A stretch of 64,000 nt of DNA, taken from contig NC_030853.1 of assembly GCF_000208745.1 (NCBI RefSeq), positions 3,762,586 to 3,826,585 on the forward strand. The letters run 5' to 3'. The notes below the pieces were generated by a model, which saw only the letters and a program-made list of their open reading frames with translations, ran no database searches and had not been told where the DNA came from. A program made the position numbers and the translations under genes. Positions 1 to 12,334 of this stretch are shown here, in pieces (position 1 is the stretch's first letter; each line of letters starts with the position of its first letter). The DNA is from Theobroma cacao. Lineage: Eukaryota; Streptophyta; Magnoliopsida; Malvales; Malvaceae.

Positions 1-597
1 GTTAGCTGACTTTGACAAGAACCTTCATTTGGACTCGAATCAGTAAAAGTTGTAGGTTTCCAACTTCCGATGCATTTTGGTTAGATGTGGGCCCACGTGT
101 CACTGTAAAAGAAATTTTATGCTTTGGTTATTTGCTTTATAGTATATATAAATATAATTAACTTTTACGCTATAAGAATTATGTACCGATAGTTTTATGA
201 AAATTATTTTATAAGAAAATAGTTTATTTTATTGAATATTTTTATTATATTCAAATGGTCAAATTTTCACTTCAAATGAATGTTTTAGATATTTAATTTG
301 TTTTTAAATCATTAAATATATATTTTCGGCTTACTTACTACATTTTTAGCATGTTTCGAGATTTTCGACAAAAATGACGAAAATGCCCCTGTGAGCCAAA
401 AAAAAATGTTATGTTATGATTTGAAAATGATTTGTAATCCTTCGTATTTTGATATTTGATAACTATTGCTCACCAGGGAAGTGCGAAAGCTTATACGAGA
501 GCCTTGCGAGGTTTCGATCGACATTCGGGGTGAAGAATGTTTGTCGAGGCTTCGCGGCGGTTGTCACGGGCTCGATGGGGAGTTCCGGGTAGTGACA
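1..597 (+). repeat. 3' end of a Ty3/gypsy-type LTR, left-truncated by the window
   Basis: The last ~100 bases (about 497-597) match, base after base with scattered changes, the reverse complement of the first ~100 bases of the solo LTR at 31132-34081. Shared features are the GCCTTGCG block, the GCGGCGGTT block and the terminal CCGGGT-GTGACA. The sequence therefore ends an LTR of the same superfamily in plus orientation. No primer-binding site follows base 597, so this is either a 3' LTR or a solo LTR. The upstream ~490 bases are AT-rich and diverged. The Del/Tekay-like assignment is inferred from the terminal motif only. Confidence 0.6.
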
Positions 598-2340
598 CTA
601 CAAGCTAATTTTGTGGTTGTATGGGAATTACAATTTTGAGATATTCATGTATGACATTTTGTTATTCATAATAACATTGAGGTAGTTCTTTATCCATAAG
701 TTTGTAATTTAATTACTTTTTTTACTTATGTAGATCATGGAACTATATATGCCTTGTAAAGGAATTGTATTGGGATACAAGTATGATATCCTTATGCATT
801 AAAGCATTATTCCTAAAAGTTTCTGATCATTGTATTATTGAGACAAGGCATCAATAATGCTCAAAGATTGGCACATGTTATGTTCATTACTTGTGAAGTA
901 AGTAATCGTTCTCATAGGTTGAAGTATATAGATACTTGGAACTAGCATGTGGGTGCTTGCCGTGGGAAAGCAAGTTCACTGAACATGACCCGCCGTGAGA
1001 AGTGCATTTGGTACCTCACTCAAGTGTCTATGCAATACTTCTCATGTGTCAATTGTGTAACTACTCCCTAGACTTGAGACATCAGGTTGTCTTGTATGTG
1101 GAGTACTATGCTTTGATTTCATCTTTATGGGTGCCTAATCAAGGATGCCAAAACAGGATGTTTTTTAGTATAGTATGAAGCATATGAAGGCAAATGAGTG
1201 ATCAAGATAAGAATCATTACCCCAAGTGATTCGAGGGGAAATATCTCATTAGTTCTTGGTTGACATTAGCTTAATCAAATCATTGGCCAAGGTGATTAGG
1301 AGATTATGAAATGAGTTTCATAAGTCTCCATAAAGCTAATGATCTAACTGCAAGAACAAATATGGAGATCAATAAGAGTAGGCACTGCACCAAGCTCTTA
1401 TCATCTTCGAGATATATGATGAGGGAATGAATTACACTGAAAAACTGTACACTGAAAGGTTGTCAAAGAATCCTTTGACTCTCCTAATAATTTGGTAGCC
1501 ATGATACATTGCTAGATGCCAATAATGGTCTGTGGAATTGAATTAGTTAATTTAAAATTGAATATGATTCATTTAAATTAATTAATTAATAATATTATAA
1601 TTCAATTTCATTGCCAACATGTTAGGAACCTAATGGGTCACACACAAAGGTTGCAATTTCGATTAAATTGAAAGTGTGATGATTTAAGTTAAACTTAAAT
1701 CAAATTCTAGGTTTTAACTACTAAGGACCTAATTAAAATAGTTTAATTAGGTATTGGTTAAATATTATAATTGTTATAATATTAAGGACTTATTTTACAA
1801 ATTTTAATAAGTTAAACCTAGATATAAATATCACATTATAGTCACTCTTTTGTTTTAAAGAGAAGGAAACAAAGAAAAGAAAAAGGAATTTTCTCTTGAG
1901 TGTTGCCACTCTTGAGAAGTTTATTTTCTTTTGAAAACTTCTCCTTTGATTATTTGATGGAAATCAAAGAAGAAAAGAGGACAAATCATTGTCCACTTGC
2001 TAGTACAAACTCGTGACATAAAGCTCTCTCCTTGAGAAGGATCAGTTGCAATCGTGTGTGCATCATTGAAGGCCAAGTGATTGAATGGCTAGGATTCTTT
2101 CACACAAAAAGTGTTCACGTTTTGTCACCAAAAGGAATTCATTTAATTACGATATCATTTGGAAAGGTAAAATTTTTGATTTTATGTGATGCTTAACTTT
2201 GCATTAAACAACCAAGGTGATCTAAAAGTAAAAGGCATGATTTTAATTTTATTTCAATTTTTTTTATTCTGCTACGTTGATGCTCTAATCATGCCATTCT
2301 TAGCAAAATATTCATTCTTCAATTGATATTTAAAAAGCAT
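598..2340. repeat. Unclassified retrotransposon-like DNA, no ORF
   Basis: There is no ORF of useful length, but the sequence is not simple AT-rich spacer. It has mixed composition, a stretch around 940-1010 with CATGACCCG, a phrase around 1622-1655 beginning TGTTAGGAACC, and a transcript-leader-like purine/pyrimidine-rich stretch around 1850-2050. These resemble LTR and leader regions of plant copia-type or LARD-like elements as I remember them. No matching terminal repeat or target duplication was found. The class is an inference and the borders are approximate. Confidence 0.35.
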
Positions 2341-4819
2341 AATACCTAATAAAATGTTTACTTCCCCACCCTTGGGAGCATCGAGCAAGGAGCACTAGAT
2401 AGGTGCTCCCCTCTCTTGAAGAGCACTTGTCATGGGGTGGTCGACCGACGACGTGATCAACCAACGAATGGGAACGTTATCGGCCGGTCACATTGTTTTA
2501 GAGAAAAAAAAATAAAAGAGAAAGAAGAAAGGGTATTTTAATTTTTTTCATTTTTTTTATTAACAACGTTTGTATTTTTAAGTTTTATTGTCCATTTTAA
2601 AAAATGAATCTGCATGAAATTTTGATTAAAACTTTGGAAGATTTTGATATTTTAGATTTTCTATAATATCTTGTTGGCATACGAGGGGAAGAAGGATAGA
2701 ACAAAGCAAAGGCATCCCGGCCACGGAAGCAAAAGAAATGGTCATATGATTAGGTAGCTTACTTTAAAGTGGCAAAAGCACCAGGTCCAGCAAACCCGTT
2801 TTTCCGTGTTTGGAGACACCCAACCTAAGTTCCTGTGGATTTCTTCTAATCCTTCTAATGTCTGCTTTCTCTTTGCTGCATCTAATGGCCTCTTTTTCAT
2901 AAAGAGTAAATATTTAATTTCACTATCATATAGGCACCTTCAATTTAAAAGCAAAACAAGTGCTTTTCCTTTTAAAAATTAAAAGCACAACGGCTTCAAG
3001 TTCAAAAGTCCCTTCCTCGCTATACTTTGGAGGAAAAAAAATTATATACCAATAAATAAATTTGATCATAAACATTCGAATGTGTCTAATACTTGATTGA
3101 TAATACCATATCAGCATCGGTCATATTAGTCAATATGTACTAATTTTGAGAAAAATTGATACATTTAGCACTATCATTTTGTTTCACTCTTTATATCGAA
3201 CTATTATCGATTAATATAGACCATTTCGATCCATTTCAATCATATCATTTGAACAATGTTATTTCGAGCTGTACAAGATTTTACCTCCCTTTTTATTTTT
3301 CTTTTAAGTTTCTCCCTATTCATCATCATTTTTAATTTTTCACAATTTGATCCAAAATTGAAAATGTTTAGGCTATTGAACATATTTAATAGGAACTTGT
3401 CATATATTCTTAATATTTTTAAGAATATGTTTCATTTGTTTGATGTTTGAGAATTATGAATATTAAATACTATAAGTTTAAAAACTTATATTAGCATATG
3501 AACATATGTATGTATGTAATTGAAGTTTATTTGTGTGTGTATATATATTTTATAGACAAATATTATGTAATATCGATAAATTCATAATGATACATCGAAA
3601 CAAAGTGATATCCATGTTAGTGACAATCTTGGTTTCAAAGCCTTAAAACATTGAAAAACAAAAAATCTTATATAACCTAATAGCGACTCAAATCCTTCAT
3701 CAAATGAAATCCGAAGACCATACCATAAGGATGCACACACCTACGCCATGCATGCCGTTTTCTTAAAATAGCTCATAGTGATGGAAGAGAATATATATAT
3801 ATATGTAAGTGACCCTAAAAGCAATGCAAAAACGAAGAATGAGAATCCTTGGTCTGAAATCCCATCCTTTTGATTGGAAAATTGTACACTGCTCACAGCA
3901 CAAAGACGAGCCAGTGAAGAAAGGAGAAGGAAAGATGAGAGAAGTGAGAATGGGGTTTGGCAGAGGCAACGCGTGGAGAAGGAAAAGTGTAGTGTGGGGA
4001 CCATGAACATTAGTTTTAAGTATGTTTGGTAATAAAGCAAAAATCTATGTTTGCTCAGCTTAGCAGGGGCAGCAGCAATGACCAAATTCAACAAAGACGG
4101 TGGGTGTTGTTTTTCACTGCCCAAATCATTTGCTGACAATCCCTTTAGTTTGGTCATATTTTTGCTGCAGAAAGTGGGATTCTGAGGGCGTGCGTGTTAG
4201 TTTCTCGAGAAAACAAGGCTCAAAGTGATTTCACAGCACACCACTTTTGTCTTTGCCAGCTGTTGCCTTCTTTGATTTTCCTTTCTTTAATTTTCCTTCT
4301 TTGTTCGCTTCCTCACTCGAATGATGCCTTGCTGTCTTTCCAGACCTTTACTTGACTCCATTTCTTATTGACACCTGGTTGGACTTTGGGTTAGTGCTTT
4401 TCCTTTGGTTTTACTCTCCATACTAAAATCTCCTTTCAAAGAAAAATTAAAAATTTAGAGATTTAATTTGAACGTTGTGATCTATTGGTGTTTCTTTTTG
4501 GTTGGATTCCATCCATATTTTTTGACGTTTTACCATTTATCCATAATCATTATTACATTTCTTTTATTACCCTTCCATTTACTATGAACGTTGCATGGGT
4601 ATGGGAAAGAGTTTTGAACTTATAAACGTAAATATTATACATTATTCTAATAAATTATTTTTAAAAAATATATATTATGTCTTAACGCATGATATAACAC
4701 AAAAAACATTTAAATTTCTTTTTGATGTAATTTATAAAATTAATTGTTTATATTATTTTAAAATAAGATTAATTGTTTGTCATTAGTCACGTATTTTATA
4801 GGAAAAGAAAAGTTTAACA
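2341..4819. other. Intergenic stretch; one GC-rich MITE core
   Basis: I see no gene here. Bases ~2344-2560 contain a GC-rich core (GGTGCTCCCC ... GAGCAC) followed by an A-rich tract. This core is shared with the MITEs at 14003-14327 and 55203-55767, so it is probably an eroded third copy. The ORF at 3741-4157 on the minus strand (138 codons) resembles nothing I know. The rest is AT-rich, with a more balanced patch at 4000-4400. Confidence 0.5.
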
Positions 4820-5240
4820 TAATACTTGAAAATACCCTTAAACTGTTTAAAGAAAATTCAAATAAGTTTTTATTCTTCTATTACTTCAATCAAATCTTTA
4901 TATTTTTATTTTGAATTAAATAAGTACTTGTTATTAACGATTGATTGAATGTCATTAGTTAAAATATTATTTATCATTTTATATTCATGTAACATTGGCA
5001 TGACATTAATATTGAAGACGAAAAGCGTCATATGATTTTGTCATTGCACTAAATCATCATCTATAATGACATGCTAATATTACATAATATAAAATATTAA
5101 GTGATATTTAACTATCAATAATTAATTATTAGTAATAAAATTTTATTTGATTTAAAATAAAAATTTTATTAAAAGAAATAAAAAAATAAAAATTTATTTA
5201 ATTTTTTTAAAATAATTTAGGCCGCTGTAGACATTATATC
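4820..5240. repeat. MITE with long terminal inverted repeats, family 1 copy A
   Basis: The two halves are inverted copies of each other. The left arm from ~4835 (AAATTCAAATAAGTTTTTAT) reads like the reverse complement of the right arm ending ~5215, and the arms run for roughly 170 bases to a centre near 5030. Similar sequence lies at 8575-9290, 13580-13990, 21745-22135 and 58425-58680. There is no coding capacity. This is a non-autonomous DNA element by structure; the superfamily is not determined. Confidence 0.65.
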
Positions 5241-6657
5241 AAAATAATTGGCAAACATGAAGTAAGAGTGGCGGTTTTTGGTTTCCTTTTCTATTTTACC
5301 TTGACATAGAGATCAGGGAGGTGGTGGAGGGTATCACAACAGTGAAAGCAAAGGAAAAAGCCCTTCAACTTTGGGTAAGGAGCCGTTAGAAAGTGAAAAC
5401 AGACATGATTTAGAAATGATGGATGAGATTAGTGGCCACGTGCGCAGAAGAGGTTAAAAAAGTGAAAATAGTTTAACTAAAATTAATTAATCATGTGACG
5501 GTCGGGAGTAAGAGAGTAAGCAATGCCCAGTGCTGGCCAAGAGTCGGCGAAAGACTTGGGACAAGCTGTCGTCTACTTGGCAAGCGTCCAACTAAAACTG
5601 GGCCCCCCTTCTCTTTTCCTCGTAAAATCTTTGGGCTGTTGGCCGGGATTAATTATCTTACTTATATATGTATATACTTTGGAATTAATAATAAATTATA
5701 TAAATACATGAAAAGTTAATGTTGAATTAAACCCCATTTTTATCTTCTTGTAATAATTAACATGCTAAATCATGTAAAAGGATAAGAGGGAGGGGGGTGA
5801 GAGTGATGGGAGTGGACTTTAAATAGTAGAAAGAGGAAAGATGTTTACAGTATTACGATGGAGTGCTCTCTTTCTATTTTAAGTGTTAGATAACATGATC
5901 TATCACATTGGTTGGAGAGCTGTCCATTTCTACCAATTCAACCAAGGAAAGTAGTTGAATTTCGTGATGACCATAACCAAAGCCCTTTGTTTTGTTATCA
6001 TCATCGCTCTTGCCCAAATTTTAGGTTGTGTGGCTTATTATTGCCCCCTGAATCCAATCGTTTTCATTATCATATTTCCTTTTACTTTTTTTTTCATAGT
6101 AATTTCTTGATTTAAAAAGTCCGACATATCACTTTGGATGGTGAACGATTCTTTATTATTTAAAACTTATTTTAATATTAACCAAAAGTTATTGCAGTTC
6201 ACATTTTCGGTGTTTTCTTCAAATTTTATTCAAAATTAATCGATTATATTTTTAATTTTCGATTGCATACATATTTAAACAAGGATCATGAATGTATTAA
6301 AAAGAAATACTAAGAGACAAAAAATTAATGGAGGAATCTCAACAAGATGCATAAAAGAAAACAATCAAGTTTGATAACACAATTTTTACATCCTCTTATA
6401 TACACTCTAGTCTGACTTCTCATCGCTTCTCTACCACCATACAACAGTCCCCCCAAGTACATGCATGCTTAAAACCTCTCGGATGAACACGTGACACGTG
6501 GCATTTAGCTTCATATAGACCGTCCGATAGGATACGATCATTCGAGATGATCTACGCTGACACGCCCATCTTACTAAGTAGGCAAGGCAGCACAGCAGCC
6601 CCCATTCTCATGCACACAAAAGGGTGGTACCATTATATCTATAGCACCATAATGGCT
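5241..6657. other. Intergenic region downstream of the aspartic protease
   Basis: No gene was recognised. A GC-richer, pyrimidine-poor block at ~5260-5650 contains CCACGTGCGC near 5434. The 3' untranslated region of the protease gene must lie in the right end of this stretch, since that gene reads leftward. Its poly(A) site cannot be fixed by eye. Confidence 0.4.
6487..6502. promoter_or_regulatory. Paired G-box / ABRE-like motif
   Basis: Two CACGTG cores lie 7 bp apart (6488-6493 and 6495-6500), and the second extends to the ABRE form ACGTGGC. G-boxes of this type bind bZIP and bHLH factors. The site is about 160 bp past the stop codon of the aspartic protease, so it is either in its 3' region or controls something unrecognised to the left. 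Function is inferred from the motif only. Confidence 0.35.
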
Positions 6658-7998
6658 CTATGCTGCTCTGCTGCAATCAGCCTTACCAAATCCCACTCTC
6701 CTATTCACCAGATCATATTCCACCCATAGATTTTGTTGATGAAAGTTTCCGATTATGTTGCTAGCAGCCCCAAGCATACTGGAGCGTCCGATCCCCAAGC
6801 AATGGACCCCACCCTCGACATCAGCCAGCACCCTCTCCTTCTCAACGGTGATCTCCACCCCTTTCTCAAACTCCAACACCATATCGCCTATCAACCGTCC
6901 GATCTCAATGGGGTTGCCATCAAAACACATGTCAGCTACTCCACCGTACACGTAACCCTTTTTAATCCTGGGACCTACCAGTCTCACCACCTCTTCCCTC
7001 ACCTTGTTATAGGCGTCATCGACCAAGTAAGTAAACTCGGAACCCGAATCGATCATGGTTTGACCAGACCCGCCTGCGTCGGGTCGGAAAACGGATGTAG
7101 GAATTGGCAATTTTTTGGCTCCGATTCTTATCCCCTGCATCGGAAGAGTGTAAGCCAAAGGGTCCATATTCGGCCTGGCTCCACTTTCCGGGAAAATCAT
7201 AAGGTTAACATACTGAAACCCGCGGGAACTCGGATTTTCACCGAGGTAAAACGACCCGGTGGGTGAAAACCCGGGTTGGGTCCGACGAGTAGGCACACAA
7301 TAGGAAAATTTGGAAATTTTAGCTTGGGAAGCAAAAGACAACCGTCCGAGGTTCATTCCCAGAATACCCTTGTCTTCGCTTGTGTCCGTGGCACAACCAA
7401 GGATCAAAGGAGGGGTACTTTGGGAGCGGGAGAAGGTGAACTTTTCTCTGACCAGGTTGCCCTCCGCAAGTGTTCCATCGGCGTAGAAGTAAGAATAGTG
7501 GCATAAACGGTTCTGGTCGCAAGAAGTGGGGAGGGTGAAATCGGGAATTCGAGGCTTACAGAGAGGATGGGTACATGGCAAAACAGAGAAAGAAGAGGAA
7601 AGAGAAGGATCAAACGACGTCGGAGGAGGAGGCGGCTTCCGAGCAACCTTCTTGTGACACTGAATCCAGGAGAGTTGGCTCCCAGTGTCCAACACCATCT
7701 GCTGAGTCTGCGGCGGAGTGCCTATAGGGAGAGCCACGATCAGAGCCATGGAGTACTTGAACGTCGTCTTATAATTATAAGAAGATGGCCTTGGCTGAAC
7801 CGTCGAGTTTGGCTTGGTTGAAACCAAAGAACGGTAGAGAGTTTGAACATTGTCACGAGAGAAACGGAGGGAAGTGAGAGGAAAAGAGAAGGAAATCGAG
7901 TTGTTCGGGTCTTGCGCTGCCTTTCCTTGTGTAGCGAGAGAGAGAAAACAGGTCGCCAGGAAGAAAAGAAGGGGGTGAGGCTTGAAGAGAAGAGCCAT
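6658..7998 (-). CDS. PCS1: Aspartic proteinase PCS1-like (pepsin family A1)
   Basis: Intact single-exon ORF of 446 codons. The product is predicted to be a secretory-pathway aspartic endopeptidase. Residues 1-27 form a hydrophobic signal peptide. The first catalytic motif is DTGS (Asp104), the flap region carries YADGT (Tyr172), the second catalytic motif is DSGS (Asp317), and the C-terminal IIGNFHQQN block (415-423) is typical of plant A1B nucellin-like proteases. Numerous cysteines (for example 142, 147, 160, 166) fit the extra disulfides of that group. Length and lack of introns match Arabidopsis PCS1/EDA24, a ~450-residue protease whose loss kills embryos and gametophytes and which is linked to survival of cells in reproductive tissue. 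The orthology call rests on overall resemblance remembered for the family, without an alignment. The start is the first Met and is immediately followed by the signal peptide. A TATA box lies ~105 bp upstream. GC content is clearly higher than in the surroundings. Confidence 0.93.
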   Translation of the reverse strand: MALLFKPHPLLFFLATCFLSLATQGKAAQDPNNSISFSFPLTSLRFSRDNVQTLYRSLVSTKPNSTVQPRPSSYNYKTTFKYSMALIVALPIGTPPQTQQMVLDTGSQLSWIQCHKKVARKPPPPPTSFDPSLSSSFSVLPCTHPLCKPRIPDFTLPTSCDQNRLCHYSYFYADGTLAEGNLVREKFTFSRSQSTPPLILGCATDTSEDKGILGMNLGRLSFASQAKISKFSYCVPTRRTQPGFSPTGSFYLGENPSSRGFQYVNLMIFPESGARPNMDPLAYTLPMQGIRIGAKKLPIPTSVFRPDAGGSGQTMIDSGSEFTYLVDDAYNKVREEVVRLVGPRIKKGYVYGGVADMCFDGNPIEIGRLIGDMVLEFEKGVEITVEKERVLADVEGGVHCLGIGRSSMLGAASNIIGNFHQQNLWVEYDLVNRRVGFGKADCSRAA

Positions 7999-8101
7999 GG
8001 AGAGGCAAGAGAAAAGAAACTAGGGAAGAAGAGACAGGGTTTGAACGTTCATGGAGTTAGTGAGGCTGTGCAGTGTGCGGAAGAGAGGGTGGGGTTGTAC
8101 T

Positions 8102-8113
8102 TGTATATATAGC
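8102..8113 (-). promoter_or_regulatory. TATA box of the aspartic protease gene
   Basis: On the minus strand the sequence reads GCTATATATACA, a canonical plant TATA box. It lies 104-115 bp upstream of the ATG at 7998. A start about 30 bp downstream would give a 5' leader of roughly 75 bases. Confidence 0.7.
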
Positions 8114-8574
8114 AAAGGAGGAAAGAGAAGAAGAGTGATTTGAATGATAGGACGAAAAACATGAAGAAATCTACAGAAAAGCGGACGCGTTTTCTTACTT
8201 GGGCGGTTAGATCTTATGATGAATTTTAATTAAAATTGGTGGCCACCATTTTTACGATTTACTACTGTGATTCAATCTCTGCAAAACCAAAATATCTTTC
8301 ACCTAAAATAATAAATTGTCCCTCCAAGGTACACAAGTTTGCAAATTTATTCCAACTTCCCTTCACCAATATTTATTTCTGTTCTTTGTTATTTTTGTCC
8401 TTTTTTTTTTACTGCATTTTTTTTAAACAAAAAGCACAAACCTATTTTGTACTAAAAAATTTACTAATTTTTACTATTGAAAAATAAAAATTAAGAATTT
8501 CAGTAAGGAAAAAAATAAAAAATATTGATTGTCAAAGATAGAAGGAGGACCAGCCTGATCAAGATTGACATATA
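8114..8574. other. Upstream region of the aspartic protease gene, AT-rich
   Basis: This is promoter-side sequence of the protease gene up to a MITE. Bases 8130-8215 are less AT-rich, and from 8220 the sequence is strongly AT-rich with homopolymer T runs. No other gene is seen. Confidence 0.4.
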
Positions 8575-9290
8575 CTTTTAAAAATTGCATGAACTATTTT
8601 AAAAAATTTAAATATTTTTTATTTTTATTATATTTAATTAAATCCCTATATTTTTATTTTTATCAAATAAATATATTTTTTTAAAAGGTAACAATTTATT
8701 AAATAAGACAAGAGGAGAAGATCCCAGTGACGAAATCAAGATTTTAAGTTTGAGGGGATGATAATGAAAAATTTAATATTTAAGGAGATGGAAATTATAA
8801 AATTTTTTTAAAAAAAAGTAAAATTTTAAAATGTTAATATAAAATAAAATAATATTTGGAATTTTAGGGTGGGCGAGAGCCCTTACTAGCCCCCCACCCC
8901 CCGCCTCTATCTGTGCAAGTACAAACAAAAAGAGCTTTTGATTAGTTAAAAACATAAAATTAATTAGAATTATAATTAATGAATAATTAATTATTGTTAG
9001 TTAAAACATTATTTGTAATTTTTTATACTCACGTAACATTAATATGATGATATTTATGAAGTGTGAAAAAAATTGTGTGATTATATCATCATATTATATC
9101 AACATATCATATTATTATTTATTATGATATATCAATATTATGTTAACACCATGTGACATAAAATAATAAGTGACGTTCTGATTCAACTATTAGTCATAAA
9201 GATCTATTTGATTCAAAACAAAAGTAATATAATAAAAAAATAAATATTTATTTAAATTTTTTTAAATATTATGTCGATAGTTATTTTGAT
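8575..9290. repeat. MITE family 1 copy B, split by another repeat
   Basis: The left arm (8575-~8700) and right part (~8945-9290) match the inverted-repeat MITE of 4820-5240. They include the conserved block around CACGTAACATTAATATGATGAT (~9031 on) and its inverted partner (~9140-9180). The copy is interrupted at about 8705-8930 by an unrelated repeat. Confidence 0.55.
8705..8930. repeat. ~200-bp repeat with C-rich end, copy 1 (inserted in a MITE)
   Basis: Starts near GTGACGAAATCAAG, has an AT-rich middle (AAATTTAATATTTAAGGAGATGG) and ends in a C-rich block (CCCCCCACCCCCCGCC) at ~8890. A diverged copy lies at 12335-12515 with the same order: CAAGTTTGAAAGGAT, AATTCAATATTTGAGAAGGTG, then CCCCCTTCC. 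Copies of this general form are common in dicot genomes; I do not name the class. Confidence 0.5.
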
Positions 9291-10436
9291 TAAACAAAAT
9301 CGAGAATTATTTTGGTTAAACAAAGATGATTGTTTGAGTGGATAATTTTATTTGGTTGATAACCAATTTGGCTTTGAGATTGGGGTTGAGAAAACAACAA
9401 AAAGCTAAATAAGTTGAATGCAGTCTTAATGTGTACGTGAGTGTTTAGAATGAATGCAATGATATCATGAAAGAAAAAGATGTTTGGTCATTAGCTGGCT
9501 ACTTCACTTTCAACAGTTGTCCATCTTAAGATTGTTTAATGCTCTGGTCAACTAATATTTTAACGTTGCTCTAATCCTTTCCCCACCCTCATTTTCTTTT
9601 GTCCCACTAACAAAACAACTTACAACACACCGAATGAACTATCGAGAAGGTTATCAATTCCTTTGAGGCCATATGTAATTGAAACCAACATTTTGATTTT
9701 TACCCAATTCATGAAAAAAAATATCATGTTACATATGTGACAAAATTAATTGATAAAAATGATTAAATCTCCATAGAGAAAATTTCTCACTCAACTAATT
9801 TCGTCACATTAACATTCATGTTTTTAAAAAATGCAATAAGTCTGATGGTCGATAGAGTTATTTTGTACATGCGACATATGTTATGTTAAACAAGTAAAAA
9901 AGAAAACTAAATCTATTTCAAATTTCAAAATCTTAATAAGTCGGAAGTAATGTCCAACTTTAAAAAAAAATACATTGTTAAATGAGGACGTTAAAGTTTT
10001 ATTGACAATTTTAATTTTTAAATCCGATTAATGAATATTTTGATAGATGCATATTAATTAAATTATTATTTTAAAAAGGATTTTTTTATTAATACATTTA
10101 AAAATAAACAGCACATTAGTTACCTAAATCTTTGTAATAGGTGCATTAACATTTCGTTTTAATATTTTAATTGAGTCGGTAATGTCATTGATGTAGTTGA
10201 CTTGACGAGCGACTTGGGAGCGGTCAAATTACGTCAAGGGCTAGTCAGTTCGCTTTTGACAAAAACCCCGTTTACTTCTAGTGAGGGGGACAAAAGTACG
10301 AAACCTGGGTTCCTCTTTTGCCTTTATATTTTTTTCTTTTCTAATTTTTTATTCTTTTCATCTGATTAGATTTTAATGGTTCAAGGTATTATTTGCACTT
10401 ATTTCTTTTAAAATTTATAACAAGAATTAATATTTT
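9291..10436. other. AT-rich intergenic stretch
   Basis: No ORF above 60 codons and no recognised element. Composition is slightly more balanced at 9480-9640 and 10190-10330. Confidence 0.4.
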
Positions 10437-10612
10437 ATACATTTAATATTTGATGCAATGACATTAAATCTTGATATCTCATTATTAAAATATTATTTTT
10501 GAAAAAAATAAAAAATTGATAATATCTTAAAATAATACTTTATTAATAAAATTTTAAAATAATATTTTATCAATAAAATATCAAAATTTGATGACTTGAG
10601 TACATCAAATAT
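10437..10612. repeat. Small inverted-repeat (MITE-like) element
   Basis: The left end begins AATATTTGATG and the right end closes with CATCAAATATT. The inverted similarity continues inward for about 60 bases, through CTTGATATCTCATTATTAAAAT on the left against its partner on the right, giving a ~176-bp foldback unit with almost no loop. No clear target duplication was identified. Confidence 0.5.
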
Positions 10613-12334
10613 TCTCCCCAGCAAAGGTCAGTAATTTATGGTCAACACCAGCTGGTTTGCACAATAGAAACCAACTCAAAGCTGTTTAGACTTCACAACT
10701 TTTGTGGAAAACGCTGAAATCTCCACTGTTTCTTTGAATATTTAGTTTCCTTAGCTCTATGTGTGGGAAAGAGAAGAAAAAGCAGGGTGAGGGGGAAGGA
10801 ATCATTAATGTAACAATTTCAAATAAGAATTTCAAAATTTAATCGGATATTTATAAAGTTCAAATACCCTATCAAATAATCTTATTCAAGTTGACGTTTG
10901 TACCTTTACCTAAAAACTAGTACCTTACAATGTAAGTGAAGTTTTTTTAATTTAAAATAAGTTAAAAAAATTTCAAAGCCAAGATCGATTAAACTAATAA
11001 ATTTTGTAAAACATGTTGCATATATCATAAATATTAAAATTTTGAAAGATTTTTATTGGTTTTTAATATTTTACTCACAGAGTGTTTTAGTTAAAATTCA
11101 AATGGATTTTTCATGATTTGCCAATTATTAATTTTCATAAAATTTTTACATGATAGTAATATATTCAACAAGTCAATATAATCGATTTTGATTTTTAATT
11201 TTTATTCACTCATTTTTAACTGAATTTAAAAATTCCACGAAAGTTTTGCCAAAATTTTTTATTTTTTGGGTAGGAGATTTGCCAAAATTTATAAAATCAC
11301 ATTGTCTAGGAGTAGTAAAATATTAACATGAAATTAAAACCAACAAAAAAATATTAACATGAAATTAACAGTAATATTACCCCATGAATGCAAAGAAAAA
11401 AAAAACCAAGGAAAAGAAAATTAGGATCTCGTGTTTAATGATATTTGTCTCCCAACAACAAGAAAAAACACAAAGAATCAAATAATATATGTACCTTATC
11501 CTAACATTTGATGTTGGGCAGCTTGAGCTACAGACAAACTCACAAAGGCATCTTAATATTGCAGTAAAAAAAATACTATTTAATGTATTCAATCATCTTA
11601 CTTATTTAAGAAAAGTTTGTTCATTTAATTACATAAACCTTATAGTTTTTTCCTTTTTAACATTTAGTAATTAATGCAAAAATGACTTATAAAATCAAAA
11701 GCCTATTCAGTATTTAATTTTCAGAAGCATACCAAACAGCTTCTATATATATAGTATATATCCAGTATTTCAAAGTTTCAAAACTGAAAATTCGGCATTT
11801 AATTTTTTCCATATGATATTGAATTTTTGTAGTTTCTTCAATAACACCTATATAAATATTCTTTTACAATGAAAATATTCTATTATTGGCATATTAGAAA
11901 ATGAGTTACCAAATGCAATGAAGAAAGATTATCGGTGTTAGAAAAGAGAAATATTATATTCTATAATTATATATTTTACAAAGTAACATAATTATGTATT
12001 ATTACAAAAGTGAATGAAAGAAGTGATGAATTCAAGATTTTGTATCAAAAGTGACTAAAAGATAATTATAAGAGTAATCACATTACATATTTCAAATTTT
12101 ATACATACAATAATAAAAAAAATAAAAATTGAGAGATGACGGCAATCACCACCTTGATTCCATCGGTGAATGATATATGTATCACAAAAGGTTACTCTTA
12201 TTTATAATCTAATTCTAACAAGATATTGGAGTCTACTTAGATAATAATATCCCAGGCCTGACAAGACTTAATGCAAACCCTATATATTTTCTATCCACCA
12301 CAAAACACAATCTACTCTCTCTCTTGGTGCCAAA
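10613..12334. other. AT-rich intergenic stretch
   Basis: No gene was recognised. Short ORFs at 11377-11674 on both strands resemble nothing known. Short near-duplicate phrases (AAAATATTAACATGAAATTAA at ~11318 and ~11347) are local slippage or duplication. Confidence 0.4.

Noticed and set aside
3741..4157. 138-codon ORF on the minus strand
   Set aside because: No recognisable domain, overlapping ORFs in other frames, and composition of the ordinary spacer.
6733..7266. 177-codon plus-strand ORF
   Set aside because: Antisense shadow of the aspartic protease gene; its composition follows from the protein on the other strand.
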